DNA from: Schistocerca nitens
Lineage: Eukaryota; Arthropoda; Insecta; Orthoptera; Acrididae
Length of the DNA stretch: 64,000 nucleotides
Reading direction: 5' to 3'
Assembly: GCF_023898315.1 (NCBI RefSeq)
Contig: NC_064614.1
Span: 495,210,109-495,274,108 of the forward strand
Part shown: piece after piece, positions 35,802-46,353 of the stretch
Numbering within the stretch: position 1 is the stretch's first letter
How the letters are laid out: the number at the start of each line of letters is the position of its first letter
The notes under the pieces: model-generated
Told to the model about the DNA's origin: nothing
What the model saw: the letters and a program-made list of their open reading frames with translations, nothing else
The model's database searches: none
Made by a program: the position numbers and the translations under genes

Positions 35802-36352
35802 TTTTCTTCTGGGAAGGAAACGGTTCATGCAAGATATTTTTAGTCACAGGCACAAAATATCGCCGATTTCACCAAACATTCACACTACAAGGCGTCTTCT
35901 TTGCCTAGATAGCCGAATATCCCACCCACATCGAAAGCAGGGCATTTTCATTTTCCCAGCTCGTTGTCCTAATAAAATTCCTATGAGGAAAAAAAAAACT
36001 TTATTCCATTCCAAAAAAAAAAACTGAACAGGACAGAATAAAACTAAGAACAGTCTTGAAATCAGAGTAGAATTTCGTTAATAATGAATATTTATTTTTA
36101 ATCGTTTTATGTCATCGCAACTGGCGTTATTATTGTGAAACAATTTATTTAAAGGGACACGGAAAATACTTCTACAGAAGTATTTGTTACATTCAAGTAT
36201 ATATTACAGAAGCGACGGTGGTCCGTAGTTTGCGTCCTTCACTTCTCAGATGCAGCTTAACAAACGGCGAACACAGCATACTGCACTATCTGTTACAGAG
36301 AGACATGATCAGTACATGGGGCACTAAGCTCGTGTTCGAGAGCAGCACTCAC
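35802..36352. other. Intronic, no gene seen
   Basis: AT-rich with A-tracts near 35990-36025. No coding signal before the exon at 36353. Confidence 0.35.
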
Positions 36353-36482
36353 CGGCGAGTTCGGTGACTACGACGTCGCGGTCGCGCACCGTGTAGATGA
36401 GCTGTCCCTTCACGATGAGGTCGCGCACCTCCTCCACCAGGTTGTACAGCTGGCTCTGCTTGTCCTGCTTCCACGAGCAGAT
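36353..36482 (-). CDS. WD40-repeat protein, internal exon
   Basis: A 130-nt exon. The acceptor is TTCGCAG and the donor GCCG|GTGAGT. It opens in phase 0 after the exon at 55611-55841 and ends in phase 1. It encodes ICSWKQDKQSQLYNLVEEVR followed by DLIVKGQLIYTVRDRDVVVTELA. The opening ICSWK completes the blade started by SGDNKGM in the previous exon (SGDNKGMICSW, a degenerate GxDxxIxxW pattern). The remainder, VRDLIVKGQLIYTVRDRDVVVTEL, has the strand-turn-strand pattern of the next blade. Confidence 0.87.
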
Positions 36483-36591
36483 CTGCGAACACCACTCGTG
36501 GCTTAAGCACACAAGGTGCTCAGCTGTCGTTTCTATTGCTACACGGTTTTTGTGCAACTTGCGCAAAGGGGAAGCCTTTTTAAATTTACTA

Positions 36592-38020
36592 CTAGCTGCT
36601 ACCGGAGCGCGTTGCTTGGCTCAGGCTGGTTAAGGGGAAAAGAGACAAAAGAAAAAGTACTCGATTCTTATTTGTATGGACGTTGGATACATGTCCTAAT
36701 TTTTTTCTCCCTTCTGTCTCCGTCCTTCTCCCCCTCTCCCTTTCTTTGACCATCTCCACCTCCTTCCTCCTTTTTCTGTCCATCACTTCTCTCCCCTCTC
36801 CCTGTCCACCTCCTTCTTTCCGCTTTCTATATCCATTTCCCATTACCCCCTTTCTCTGAACCTGAGCCTTGTTTTTGTGAAAATTCTGATTCTGTAGTAG
36901 GTCTACTCACAAACTGATAAGCCACAAATACAACGTTCCTGTTTGCTGATAATGTTTCACTATTATATGTATATCTTATTTGTATATGTATATATTATTC
37001 ATATTAAAATACATAGCCTGTATGTGTCCACACATTTATTACAGAAATGTATAAAAATTTGAACTAAATTGATCGAGTAATTTTTAACACTTTTGGTAAA
37101 CATTTTTCACTATTTTATGTTACTCCTATATTTACATATTAAGAATATTTACCCTATGTCTGTTCGAATGTTCATCAGAGTATTGTGTAAATATTTGAAG
37201 TAAATATGTCAAACACATTTCGAAATTTTGGTAGTAATGTTTCCCATTTATCGATTACATATTTATTGATACATTATATATATTAAAAATAGGTACATAA
37301 GAACAGGTGTGTACATGAATGCAACATCCTGTTACAGTTTCGAAACAATCTGAGAAGAACTTTCATATAATATTTTGAGCAAATAAACATTTATATCTTT
37401 ATTTATGTAGATGTAAAAGTTCGTTTATTTAGAAACTTAAAGCTCCAAAATTTCTTCAGCAATTGATTTGAGATTTTGACACGACATTGTATTCAAATAC
37501 GTGCATGTTTTTATATACCTACTGGAGCGCGATACATATGGGCATAGGTTGTTATCAAAAACATCATGTCAATTTGTTCAGAATCTTAATATCTCCGAAA
37601 GTTCTGCACTGATTCCATTCAAATTTTGACACATTTCTTTCGAACACACGTGTCTCATATGCACCTAGTGGAGCGCCGTATGGTATCTAAATATATATAG
37701 TATATCTATTATTTTTATTTATTATTCACTTTTCTAATATGGATGGGCACTTTATGGTATCATATGGACCTCCAGTAGGTATATAAAAACATACGCATAT
37801 TCGGATGTAATGTTGAGCTAAAATTTCAAAGGAATCAATAAAGAACTTTCGGAGATTTAAGATTTTGAACAAACATACATGATGTTTTTGCTAACAACGC
37901 AATGTGCTCCCAACAGGTATATAAAATACGATCTATTTAAATACAAAATTGTGTCAAATTTTCAAAGCGATGGGTGAAGAACTTTCGGAAATTGAATAGA
38001 CGAACATTTACATTTTCGAC
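36592..38020 (-). mobile_element. Possible non-autonomous Helitron-like element with foldback repeat units
   Basis: The left edge read on the minus strand ends ..CGCGCTCCGGTAGCAGCTAGT, like a Helitron 3' end (CTAG followed by T). Inside, about 37430-37690 and 37760-38015 hold units of a repeat built around TCTCCGAAAGTTCT and TTTTATATACCTACTGGAG in opposite orientations, so the right part folds back on itself. No coding sequence. The joining of the two parts into one element is a guess. Confidence 0.4.
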
Positions 38021-38299
38021 GACAGAACGCAAGTCGCGGTGCTGGTTACTTTGTATCACTTCGAGCTTCGGATTTTCAACTTTAAGGCGGCGAGCGGTGT
38101 TGTGGGAGCAGCGCGGAATGCGGCAGGACAGGACCACGTGAGGGACACGTGCGTAGGCCGCCCTCCAGACACGATAAGCCCATTACCACCCACGCTGAGC
38201 GCCGGGGCCAAATCCGGGCGGAGTTGGTAGCGATATCGAGGCGGGCAAAGCTGCTATCGTCTTGCGGCGCGTACAATCCCCACAGGTATTTCAGGGCTC
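38021..38299. other. Intronic, no gene seen
   Basis: Locally GC-richer (about 38085-38240) but without a supported exon. The visible frames lack splice or domain support. Confidence 0.3.
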
Positions 38300-39110
38300 T
38301 TTACTTACTGTTGCGGATACACAAGCGGGTAAATAAACACAGAATTCAGATGTCAAACAGGACATCTTCCTGACCTCAAAAGAAGACACACGAACTAAAA
38401 GTAGTCAAACAAGTTGCTGTTGAAAATGAACACGAAAAAGATATCATAAACAAGCTCAACAACAAGATAAAAGTGAAAGGTAATGAAAGTGACCACCTAC
38501 ACAAGTGCCCAACAAAAAGGTCTGAAACACAGAGGCAGAACACACTGACAACATGGAGGACCACATCACACCGTAAAGAAGAAACAAATGATACACACTA
38601 ACACATAACAATAAAAAAGCACATCGAATTAGAAATATAATGAGGAAGCAAAGGATTCCAATAGCATTCAGATAAACAACACAATACAAAAAAGACTAAT
38701 ATCAGACATAAGAACTCCAGACAAATTCAGTAGTGTAGGTATATACCAACTAATGTGCATCTCCTGCCAATCCTGACACTTAGCACAAACAAGCAGGAAC
38801 GTATGAACAAGGCACACAGAACACATGAGAGCTCTGAAGAGTGACAGCACACATCCAACTGTCGCAGAACTCTAAATAAATGAAAACCACAAGCCAACAA
38901 ATGTCGAAACTGATCTACACATCCTTACACACAGCAACAGCTTACATCGCAAATTAACGATAGCAGGAAACTATTATATAAAAAGGCTTCAGTGGAAGGG
39001 AAAAACGTAATACATGAACACACAATACTATGCAACAACACGCTCTTTACTGCTTTAAAAAAACTAACACTGGACACAGAACAGAAAAAAAAACAAGGAA
39101 AAAAGGTACA
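38300..39110 (+). mobile_element. Penelope-like element fragment (GIY-YIG end)
   Basis: Plus-strand reading gives KVVKQVAVENEHEKDIINKLNNKIK near 38400-38475, the linker block before the endonuclease. Then come SVGIYQLMCISCQS (about 38733-38775) and LAQTSRNV*TRHTEHMRALKS, clearly a GIY-YIG endonuclease of the Penelope type (compare SGIYKVTCQECSKFYVGQTG in the element at 43343). The tail continues with HILTHSNSLHRKLTIAGNYYIKRLQ. Stops interrupt it. A CA run follows at about 39105-39124. The ITm element begins just after it. Confidence 0.75.
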
Positions 39111-39186
39111 CACACACACACACAAATACATCTACAGGGTGGTCCATTGATAGTGACCGGGCCAAATATCTCACGAAATAAGCATC

Positions 39187-39389
39187 GCCGGCCGAAGTGG
39201 CCGTGCGGTTAAAGGCGCTGCAGTCTGGAACCGCAAGACCGCTACGGTCGCAGGTTCGAATCCTGCCTCGGGCATGGATGTTTGTGATGTCCTTAGGTTA
39301 GTTAGGTTTAACTAGTTCTAAGTTCTAGGGGACTAATAACCTCAGCAGTTGAGTCCCATAGTGCTCAGAGCCATTTGAACCATTTTTTT
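39187..39389 (+). mobile_element. tRNA-derived SINE, family 1 (young subfamily)
   Basis: A copy with the variant head GTGCGGTTAAAGGCGCTGCAG and tail variant GACTAATAACC. A perfect 12-bp duplication, GAAATAAGCATC, lies at 39175-39186 and 39390-39401. It differs from 52587-52785 at only about two positions. It lies within the left inverted repeat of the ITm element. Confidence 0.93.
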
Positions 39390-39686
39390 GAAATAAGCAT
39401 CAAACGAAAAACTACAAAGAACGAAACTCGTCTAGCTTGAAGGGGGAAACCATGGCGCTGTCATAGGTCAAACGGATATCAACTGCGTTTTTTAAAAATA
39501 AGAACCCCCATTTCTTATTACATATTCGTGTAGTACGTAAAGAAATATGAATGTTTTAGTTGGACCACTTTTTTCGCTTTGTGATAGATGGCGCTGTAAT
39601 AGTCACAAACGTATAAGTACGTGGTATCACATAACTTTCCGCCAGTGCGGACGGTATTTGCTTCGTGATACATTACCCGTGTTAAA

Positions 39687-40793
39687 ATGGACCGTTTACC
39701 AATTGCGGAAAAGGTCGATATCGTGTTGATGTATGGCTGTTGTGATCAAAATGCCCAACGGGCGTGTGCTATCTATGCTGCTCGGTATCCTGGACGACAT
39801 CATCCAAGTGTCCGGACCGTTCGCCGGATAGTTACGTTATTTGAGGAAACAGGAAGCGTTCAGCCACATGCGAAACGTCAACCACGACCTGCAACAAATG
39901 ATGATGTCCAAATAGGTGTTTTAGCTGCTGTCGCGGCTAATCCGTACATCAGTAGCAGACAAATTGCGAGAGAATCGGGAATCTCAAAAACGTCGGTGTT
40001 GAGAATGCTACATCAACATCGATTGCACCCGTACCATATTTCTATACACCAGGAATGACATGGCGACGACTTTGAACGTCGTGTACAGTTCTGCCACTGG
40101 GCACGAGAGAAATTACGGGACGATGACAGATTTTTTGCACGCGTTCTATTTAGCGACGAAGCGTCATTCACCAACAGCGGTAACATAAACCGGCATAATA
40201 TGCACTATTGGGCAACGGAAAATCTACGATGGCTGCGACAAGTGGAACATCAGCGACCTTGGCGGGTTAACGTATGGTGCGGCATTGTGGGAGGAAGGAC
40301 AATTGGCCCCCATTTTATCGATGGCGATCTAAATGGTGCAATGTATGCTGATTTCCTACGTAATGTTCTACCGATGTTACTACAAGATGTTTGGCTGCAT
40401 GACAGAATCGCGATGTACTTCCAACATGATGGATGTCCGGCACATAGCTCGCGTGCGGTTGAAGCGGTATTGAATAGCATATTTCATGACAGGTGGATTG
40501 GTCGTCGAAGCACCATACCATCATGGCCCGCTCGTTCACCGGCTCTGACGTCCCCGGATTTCTTTCTGTGGGGAAAGTTGAAGGATATTTGCTATCGTGA
40601 TCCACCGACGACGCCTGACAACAGGTGTCAGCGCATTGTCAATGCATGTGCGAACATTACGGAAGGCGAATTACTCGCTTTTGAGAGGAATGTCGTTACA
40701 CGTATTGCCAATGCATTCAGGTTGACGGACACCATTTTGAGCATTTATTGCATTAATGTGATATTTACAGGTAAAAACGCAGTAACAGCATGA
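39687..40793 (+). pseudogene. ITm-superfamily transposase, broken
   Basis: It starts at ATG 39687 (MDRLPIAEKVDIVLMYGCCDQ). The N-terminal DNA-binding part has RTVRRIVTLFEETGSVQPHAKRQPR and NPYISSRQIARESGISKTSVLRMLHQHRLHPYH, two helix-turn-helix regions. The catalytic part has LFSDEASFTNSGNINRHNMHYW, HDGCPAHSSRAVEAVL and WPARSPALTSPDFFLWGKLKD, an acidic triad ending in D. An in-frame stop at 40056-40058 breaks the frame, which reopens in time for the catalytic domain (40200-40793). The full length would be near 365 residues. It would have mobilised the surrounding element. Confidence 0.87.
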
Positions 40794-40800
40794 GTTCTCA

Positions 40801-40926
40801 AAAAAATGGTTCAAATGGCTTTGAGCACTATGAGACTTAACATCTATGGTCATCAGTCCCCTAGAACTTAGAACTACTTAAACCTAACTAACCTAAGGAT
40901 AGCACACAACACCCAGTCATCACGAG
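40801..40926 (-). mobile_element. SINE, 5'-truncated copy of the alternative-head subfamily
   Basis: Only the linker (GCCTCGTGATGACTGGGTGT) and the shared tail remain, on the minus strand. A perfect 13-bp duplication, GCATGAGTTCTCA, lies at 40788-40800 and 40927-40939, so the truncation happened at insertion. Confidence 0.9.
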
Positions 40927-41360
40927 GCATGAGTTCTCAGAAATGATAAGTTCACAGAGGTACATGTAACACAATGGAACAACCGAAATAAAATGTTCAA
41001 ACTTACCTATGTTCTGTATTTTAATTTAAAATACCTACCTGTTACCAACTTTTCGTCTAAAATTGTGAGCCATATGTTTGTGACTATTATAGCGCCATCT
41101 ATCACAAAGCGAAAAAAGTGGTCCAACTAAAACATTCATATTTCTGTACGTACTACACGAATATGTAATAAAATGGGGGTTCCTATTTAAACAAACGCAG
41201 TTGGTATCCGTTTGACCTATGGCAGCGCCATCTAGCCGGCCAACCAAAGCGCCATTTGGTTTCCCCCTTCAAGCTAGACAAGTTTCGTTCTTTGTAGTTT
41301 TTTCGTTTGACGCTTATTTCGTGAGATATTTGGCCCGGTCACGATTAATGGACCACCCTG

Positions 41361-42504
41361 TATACAATTACCCCCACTCCCCCATCGGAAATAGAGGTCT
41401 AAGTAAGAACAGATGTTATCAGAATTCCCGATATAGCTTCCAAAATTTTCTCGCGGTATATCTCGCTATCGCGACGCACGTTAACAGAAAGATGGCGTAA
41501 TATTTGACAAAGGGAGGAGTTATACTTTTCTGTGTTTTCGAGCAACTAACAGGCGACCGACTAACGTAAGTGCATGACATGGTTACGTTACCACCAAGTG
41601 TTCACAAAAATTGTACTCTCTGCAAAACCGCAAATTACAACAGTAATAAGACTGAAGTTGGTAAGTCCACATTTTCATATTTGTTAATAACAGTCGCTCA
41701 TAACCTTTGCAGTTGACATTCAGTATGCCAAGAAAAGGCAGGAAACAAAGAAATTATGCAATAACTTTAAAGTAAAATGGTACTATGAAATGATTCACAC
41801 AATACCTGGAACTAAACACTAAACTTGTAATAACGTTTTTCGTATTGCTTTGTATCGATGATAATTTTTGCATGTTTTGGAATAAAGAAACCTACTGATC
41901 ATGGCGGTATTTCACTTGAACTAGTAAATAAAAAACTGTTTTGCGTCTAGACGGACCCGCAAACCACTACAGAATTCTTTTCTAATCGGTCCAGTAGCAA
42001 CATAAGTAAGTACTTGGTTATATCACCGTCCCGCTGAACGTTACTGATAGTTGGCAGTATATTATTCCTCTCAAACATATTCAGACTCTGTACCTGTGGA
42101 TTCGCCCCAGACCGATTTACTTAAGCATGATGATGTAGCTACTGGACGACTCTGTTTATTGGCCAAAATACAGCGAAGAACTTTATGACTCCTCAAGACC
42201 AGCGCGATCTCAGATGTTGTGGCGAAGAGACTGCGTACACCGGTCTCTCCCTGGCTACATAGATCATCTACAATTAATTAGAATAGTGGGCACTTTTCCA
42301 AGTTGTGATCAATTTTGGGGCACCAACATACAACTTGACAGCGCAAATGACCCATTAAACTGGAAAGTGTGAGCACCACACATCGTATCAAGAACTTACG
42401 ATTCACAATATCTGATATGCTCATGAGTCGCTTTTCACTCCAATTCTACTGCATCGATCAATATTACGCATTGGCACGAAGATGTAAGAGGGACTCTCTT
42501 TCTT
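41361..42504. other. Intronic, no gene seen
   Basis: No recognisable coding or repeat structure. Confidence 0.35.
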
Positions 42505-43342
42505 CTTTCAGTCAACAGTCTTTTGACTGGTTTGATGCGGCCCGCCACGAATTTCTCTCCTGTACCAACTTTGTCATCTCAGAGAAATAATTACAACATA
42601 CGTCCTCCATTATTTGCTTGATGTACTACCATCTCTGTTTTCTTCTACAGTTTTTACGCTCTACAGCTCTCTCTAGTACCGTAGAAGTTAATCCCTTATT
42701 CTTGTAGGTATTTTACACATATTTCTTTCCTCGCCGATTCTGCGGAGAACCTTCTCAGTCCTTACTCTGCCATTTCACTTTTCAACATTCTTCTGTAGCA
42801 CCACACTTCAAATGCTTCGATTCTCTTCTATTCCGGTTATTCCACAGTCCATATTTCACTACAGTAAAATGCTGTACTCCAAACATACATTATCAGAAAA
42901 TCATTCTTCAGATTGATACTAGTAGACTTCTCTAGTTTAGGAACGCCGTGTTTGCCAATGCTAATCTGCTTTTTATGTCCTCCTTGCTCCTTCCTTCATG
43001 GGCTATTTTGCTGCCTAAGTAGCAGAATTACTCAACTTCATCTACTTCGTGACCACCAGTCCCCATAATAAATTTCTCCCTGTTCCCATTTCTGCTACGT
43101 CTCATTACTTTCGCCTTTCTTCGATTTACTCTCAAATCGTTTTCTGTACTAGTTAGACTTTATTTCATTCAACAGGTCGTGTGATTCTTCTTCACTTTCT
43201 CTGGGGATAGCAATATTATCAGCGAATCTTATTGTTGATACCTATTCACTTTGAATTTCAATCGCACTCTTGAACATTTCTTTTATTTCCTTCATTGCTT
43301 CTTCAAGGTACAGATTGAACAGTAGGGGAGAAAGACTATACC
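42505..43342 (-). mobile_element. LINE fossil, 3' part (split by a PLE)
   Basis: Minus strand. The 3' UTR is at about 42510-42680, followed upstream by the RT C-terminal region and a FADxIAIPRESEEE-like catalytic neighbourhood at about 43190-43230. It is the same family as 11320-12500. It is interrupted at 43343 by the Penelope-like element, and sequence resumes at 46354 after the duplicated AAAGACTATACC (43331-43342 and 46354-46365). Confidence 0.8.
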
Positions 43343-43903
43343 TTGATTTGATCCATTATAAATGGTTTCTGAAAGCCTGCGACTGTAGATACAATAGGTT
43401 TGTTTATAAATAAATAAATCTTCTGCTACTAGTCACGATTTTTCTTTATTTTACTATTCGCACGACGCGTTTCGAGAAATAATTCTCATTTTCAAGTGCG
43501 TTTTTTGATGTGTGTTAAGCCATTTCTTTTGATGTCAGTGTATGTGAGTCTGCTTCAATTTGTTGACTTTTACTGTAATACATAAGAAACGCGATTTTTT
43601 TTAGTTGGGTATCAATTCTTTCTGTGAGGTTAGTGGCTAAAGTTTGAGAACAATTTGTACTTACAGTTTTCTAATGGTCCATTTGTGTAGAGTCTCATAC
43701 ACACTTAACATCACACACAACTTGTACACTTTACACATCGAAAATATCTTATATAAACAAAACAGTTACAGAGATCTTCTTACAGGTAGTTCACAGAGAT
43801 AACATTATAGGTCTTCCACAGATTATGATATGCTTTTGTACAGAGGTTATTTATCTTAACAGTTTGATTTTAGAATTGTGCTTATTTATATGTTTTACTA
43901 TTT

Positions 43904-45079
43904 TTATTTAAGTATATTATCGAAACATCTGAAGAAATTCACTGATTCACTTTCAAGTTTTTCATTTAATATTTTATCTTCATATTTTCTGTAATGTGAA
44001 TATATCTCCAGTTCTTCAAGCAAATCCATTTTATGTCCTTTATTTAGTCGGTGGAGTACTTTGACATTTTGCTCTATTTTTCCAAATGGGTGTCCTGTAT
44101 TATATATGTGTGTTGCTATTGCTGATGTAGTGTGTTTGTTGTGTATGTATGCTCTAATGTGCTCTGTGTACCTGGTGTTAATATTTCGGCCTGTTTGTCC
44201 TACGTAGAACTTGGAGCATTCCTGGCATGTTACTTTGTATATTCCAGAGTCTGAATATGGATCATGATTGCACTTTATATTATGTATTAGTTTTTGGTGT
44301 AGTTTATTGGATGTAGAAAACCCAATTTTTACTCTGTGATTTTTGAAAATATTTGCAATCTTCTGTGATACATTGCCTATGTATGGAATGCTAGATATAT
44401 ATTTGTTTCTCTCTTTTTCTTCTGTGGTGCAGTTTGTACCTGGGTTTCTCTTCACTTTGTCTAAGATTGTGTCAACCATGGAAGTATTGTAACCATTGGC
44501 AACTGCAATCTTCTTCACTGTGTTTATTTCTTGTTGCATATTTTCTTGGTTCAATGGTATTTTAGTTGCCCAATGCAGCATTGACCTGTATGCTGCCTGT
44601 TTATGGATATTTGGGTGACATGAGGTTGCAGGGATTGTGGTGTCAGTCATTGTGTTTTTCCTATAAATTTTGAATGTGCATGTGTTGTTGTGTCTTGTAA
44701 TATTTAGGTCCAGAAAGTTGATACTTCTATTTTGCTCATGTTCCACTGTAAATTTGATTTTCTCATTTAGATTATTGAAATGATTAAGAATGTCTGTGAT
44801 GTCTTTGGTATCTCCTTTCACTAACAGTAGTGTGTCATCTACATATCTCCTATAAAATTCTATTTTCTTTAGGCAAGGTTCTTGGCTGTCAAATAATTTT
44901 TGTTCTAAGTAATTTATGTATATGTCAGCTATGGTACCGGATATACATGATCCCATTGCTAGGCCATCTGGTTGCTTATAAATGTTGTCATTAAAGGTAA
45001 AGTAGTTGTAACTTAGGGTTAGCTGGAACTCCTTTCTGGACCTAAATATTACAAGACACAACAACACATGCACATTCAA
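43904..45079 (-). CDS. PLE reverse transcriptase (C-terminal part) plus GIY-YIG endonuclease, left arm
   Basis: A 391-codon open frame that is 5'-truncated. The first 14 or so residues are read from the opposite arm and are not native. From about residue 25 it has QPDGLAMGSCISGTIADIYI and FYRRYVDDTLLLVKGD, the RT catalytic YVDD, then INFLDLNITRHNN. The linker EINTVKKIAVANGYNTSMVD follows. At the C-terminus is the GIY-YIG endonuclease: GIYKVTCQECSKFYVGQTGR, then RYTEHIRAYIHNKHTTSAIATH and LLEELEIYSHYRK. In full-length Penelope-like proteins the fingers and palm precede this; here they are absent, so the protein is not functional alone. The combination of RT with GIY-YIG is diagnostic of the family. 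Confidence 0.9.
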   Translation of the reverse strand: MNVHVLLCLVIFRSRKEFQLTLSYNYFTFNDNIYKQPDGLAMGSCISGTIADIYINYLEQKLFDSQEPCLKKIEFYRRYVDDTLLLVKGDTKDITDILNHFNNLNEKIKFTVEHEQNRSINFLDLNITRHNNTCTFKIYRKNTMTDTTIPATSCHPNIHKQAAYRSMLHWATKIPLNQENMQQEINTVKKIAVANGYNTSMVDTILDKVKRNPGTNCTTEEKERNKYISSIPYIGNVSQKIANIFKNHRVKIGFSTSNKLHQKLIHNIKCNHDPYSDSGIYKVTCQECSKFYVGQTGRNINTRYTEHIRAYIHNKHTTSAIATHIYNTGHPFGKIEQNVKVLHRLNKGHKMDLLEELEIYSHYRKYEDKILNEKLESESVNFFRCFDNILK

Positions 45080-45098
45080 AATTTATAGGAAAAACACA

Positions 45099-45845
45099 AT
45101 GACTGACACCACAATCCCTGCAACCTCATGTCACCCAAATATCCATAAACAGGCAGCATACAGGTCAATGCTGCATTGGGCAACTAAAATACCATTGAAC
45201 CAAGAAAATATGCAACAAGAAATAAACACAGTGAAGAAGATTGCAGTTGCCAATGGTTACAATACTTCCATGGTTGACACAATCTTAGACAAAGTGAAGA
45301 GAAACCCAGGTACAAACTGCACCACAGAAGAAAAAGAGAGAAACAAATATATATCTAGCATTCCATACATAGGCAATGTATCACAGAAGATTGCAAATAT
45401 TTTCAAAAATCACAGAGTAAAAATTGGGTTTTCTACATCCAATAAACTACACCAAAAACTAATACATAATATAAAGTGCAATCATGATCCATATTCAGAC
45501 TCTGGAATATACAAAGTAACATGCCAGGAATGCTCCAAGTTCTACGTAGGACAAACAGGCCGAAATATTAACACCAGGTACACAGAGCACATTAGAGCAT
45601 ACATACACAACAAACACACTACATCAGCAATAGCAACACACATATATAATACAGGACACCCATTTGGAAAAATAGAGCAAAATGTCAAAGTACTCCACCG
45701 ACTAAATAAAGGACATAAAATGGATTTGCTTGAAGAACTGGAGATATATTCACATTACAGAAAATATGAAGATAAAATATTAAATGAAAAACTTGAAAGT
45801 GAATCAGTGAATTTCTTCAGATGTTTCGATAATATACTTAAATAA
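45099..45845 (+). CDS. PLE GIY-YIG endonuclease end, right arm copy
   Basis: A 248-codon frame identical in protein sequence to the last 248 residues of the left-arm frame. It covers the linker and the GIY-YIG domain only and lacks the RT catalytic box because the arm starts at about 45032. No independent start is evident. The ATG at 45099 is an internal Met of the family protein, so this is a truncated copy rather than a designed gene. Confidence 0.85.
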   Translation: MTDTTIPATSCHPNIHKQAAYRSMLHWATKIPLNQENMQQEINTVKKIAVANGYNTSMVDTILDKVKRNPGTNCTTEEKERNKYISSIPYIGNVSQKIANIFKNHRVKIGFSTSNKLHQKLIHNIKCNHDPYSDSGIYKVTCQECSKFYVGQTGRNINTRYTEHIRAYIHNKHTTSAIATHIYNTGHPFGKIEQNVKVLHRLNKGHKMDLLEELEIYSHYRKYEDKILNEKLESESVNFFRCFDNILK

Positions 45846-46248
45846 AAATAGTAAAACATATAAATAAGCACAATTGTAAAATCAAACTGTTAAGATAAAT
45901 AACCTCTGTACAAAAGCATATCATAATCTGTGGAAGACCTATAATGTTATCTCTGTGAACTACCTGTAAGAAGATCTCTGTAACTGTTTTGTTTATATAA
46001 GATATTTTCGATGTGTAAAGTGTACAAGTTGTGTGTGATGTTAAGTGTGTGTGAGACTCTACACAAATGGACCATTAGAAAACTGTAAGTACAAATTGTT
46101 CTCAAACTTTAGCCACTAACCTCACAGAAAGAATTGATACCCAACTAAAAAAAATCGCGTTTCTTATGTATTACAGTAAAAGTCAACAAAATGAAGCAGA
46201 CTCACACACACTGACATCAAAAGAAATGGCTTAACACACATCAAAAAA

Positions 46249-46290
46249 CGCACTTGAAAATGAGAATTATTTCTCGAAACGCGTCGTGCG
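46249..46290 (+). ncRNA. Hammerhead-like motif with U3-A8 core (PLE right arm)
   Basis: Stem I CGCAC (46249-46253) pairs with GTGCG (46286-46290). The core reads TTGAAAA where CUGANGA is expected. Stem II GAGAA pairs with TTCTC. GAAA is at 46276-46279, stem III is the self-complementary ACGCGT (46279-46284), and C at 46285 gives a GUC cleavage triplet. A mirror copy lies on the minus strand in the left arm near 43458-43499. Catalysis is uncertain because C3 and G8 are both replaced, though by a pairing-compatible U and A. Confidence 0.45.
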
Positions 46291-46353
46291 AATAGTAAAA
46301 TAAAGAAAAATCGTGACTAGTAGCAGAAGATTTATTTATTTATAAACAAACCT

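Larger units (their letters stand above)
39135..41360 (+). mobile_element. IS630-Tc1-mariner element with very long inverted repeats
   Basis: The ends are CAGGGTGGTCCATTGATAGT and its near complement, with TA on both sides (39133-39134, 41361-41362). The inverted repeats extend about 280 bp inward once the left-hand SINE is removed, to the block GATAGATGGCGCTGTAATAG at about 39580-39605 and its complement near 41085-41105. The right repeat carries an extra block of roughly 25 bp near 41230. Length is 2226 bp, including two SINEs (39187-39389 and 40801-40926). It holds one transposase gene. Confidence 0.9.
43343..46353. mobile_element. Penelope-like retroelement, head-to-head inverted dimer
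   Basis: The left arm (about 43395-44718) and the right arm (about 45032-46353) are nearly identical reverse complements of about 1.32 kb. The 248 codons of the right frame are matched residue for residue in the left frame. The loop (about 44719-45031) exists once and holds the RT catalytic region of the left copy. A 12-bp target duplication AAAGACTATACC borders it (43331-43342, 46354-46365). About 50 bp of one-sided sequence lies between the left duplication and the left arm. Hammerhead-like motifs point outward near both ends. Near-perfect arms mean a recent insertion or ongoing arm homogenisation. Confidence 0.92.

Noticed and set aside
36640-36845. Pyrimidine-rich tract as a promoter or regulatory element
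   Set aside because: Lies within a repeat in the intron; low-complexity sequence explains it.
38085-38240. GC-rich stretch as an additional WD40 exon
   Set aside because: No open frame with acceptor and donor in phase, and the exons on both sides already join in phase without it.
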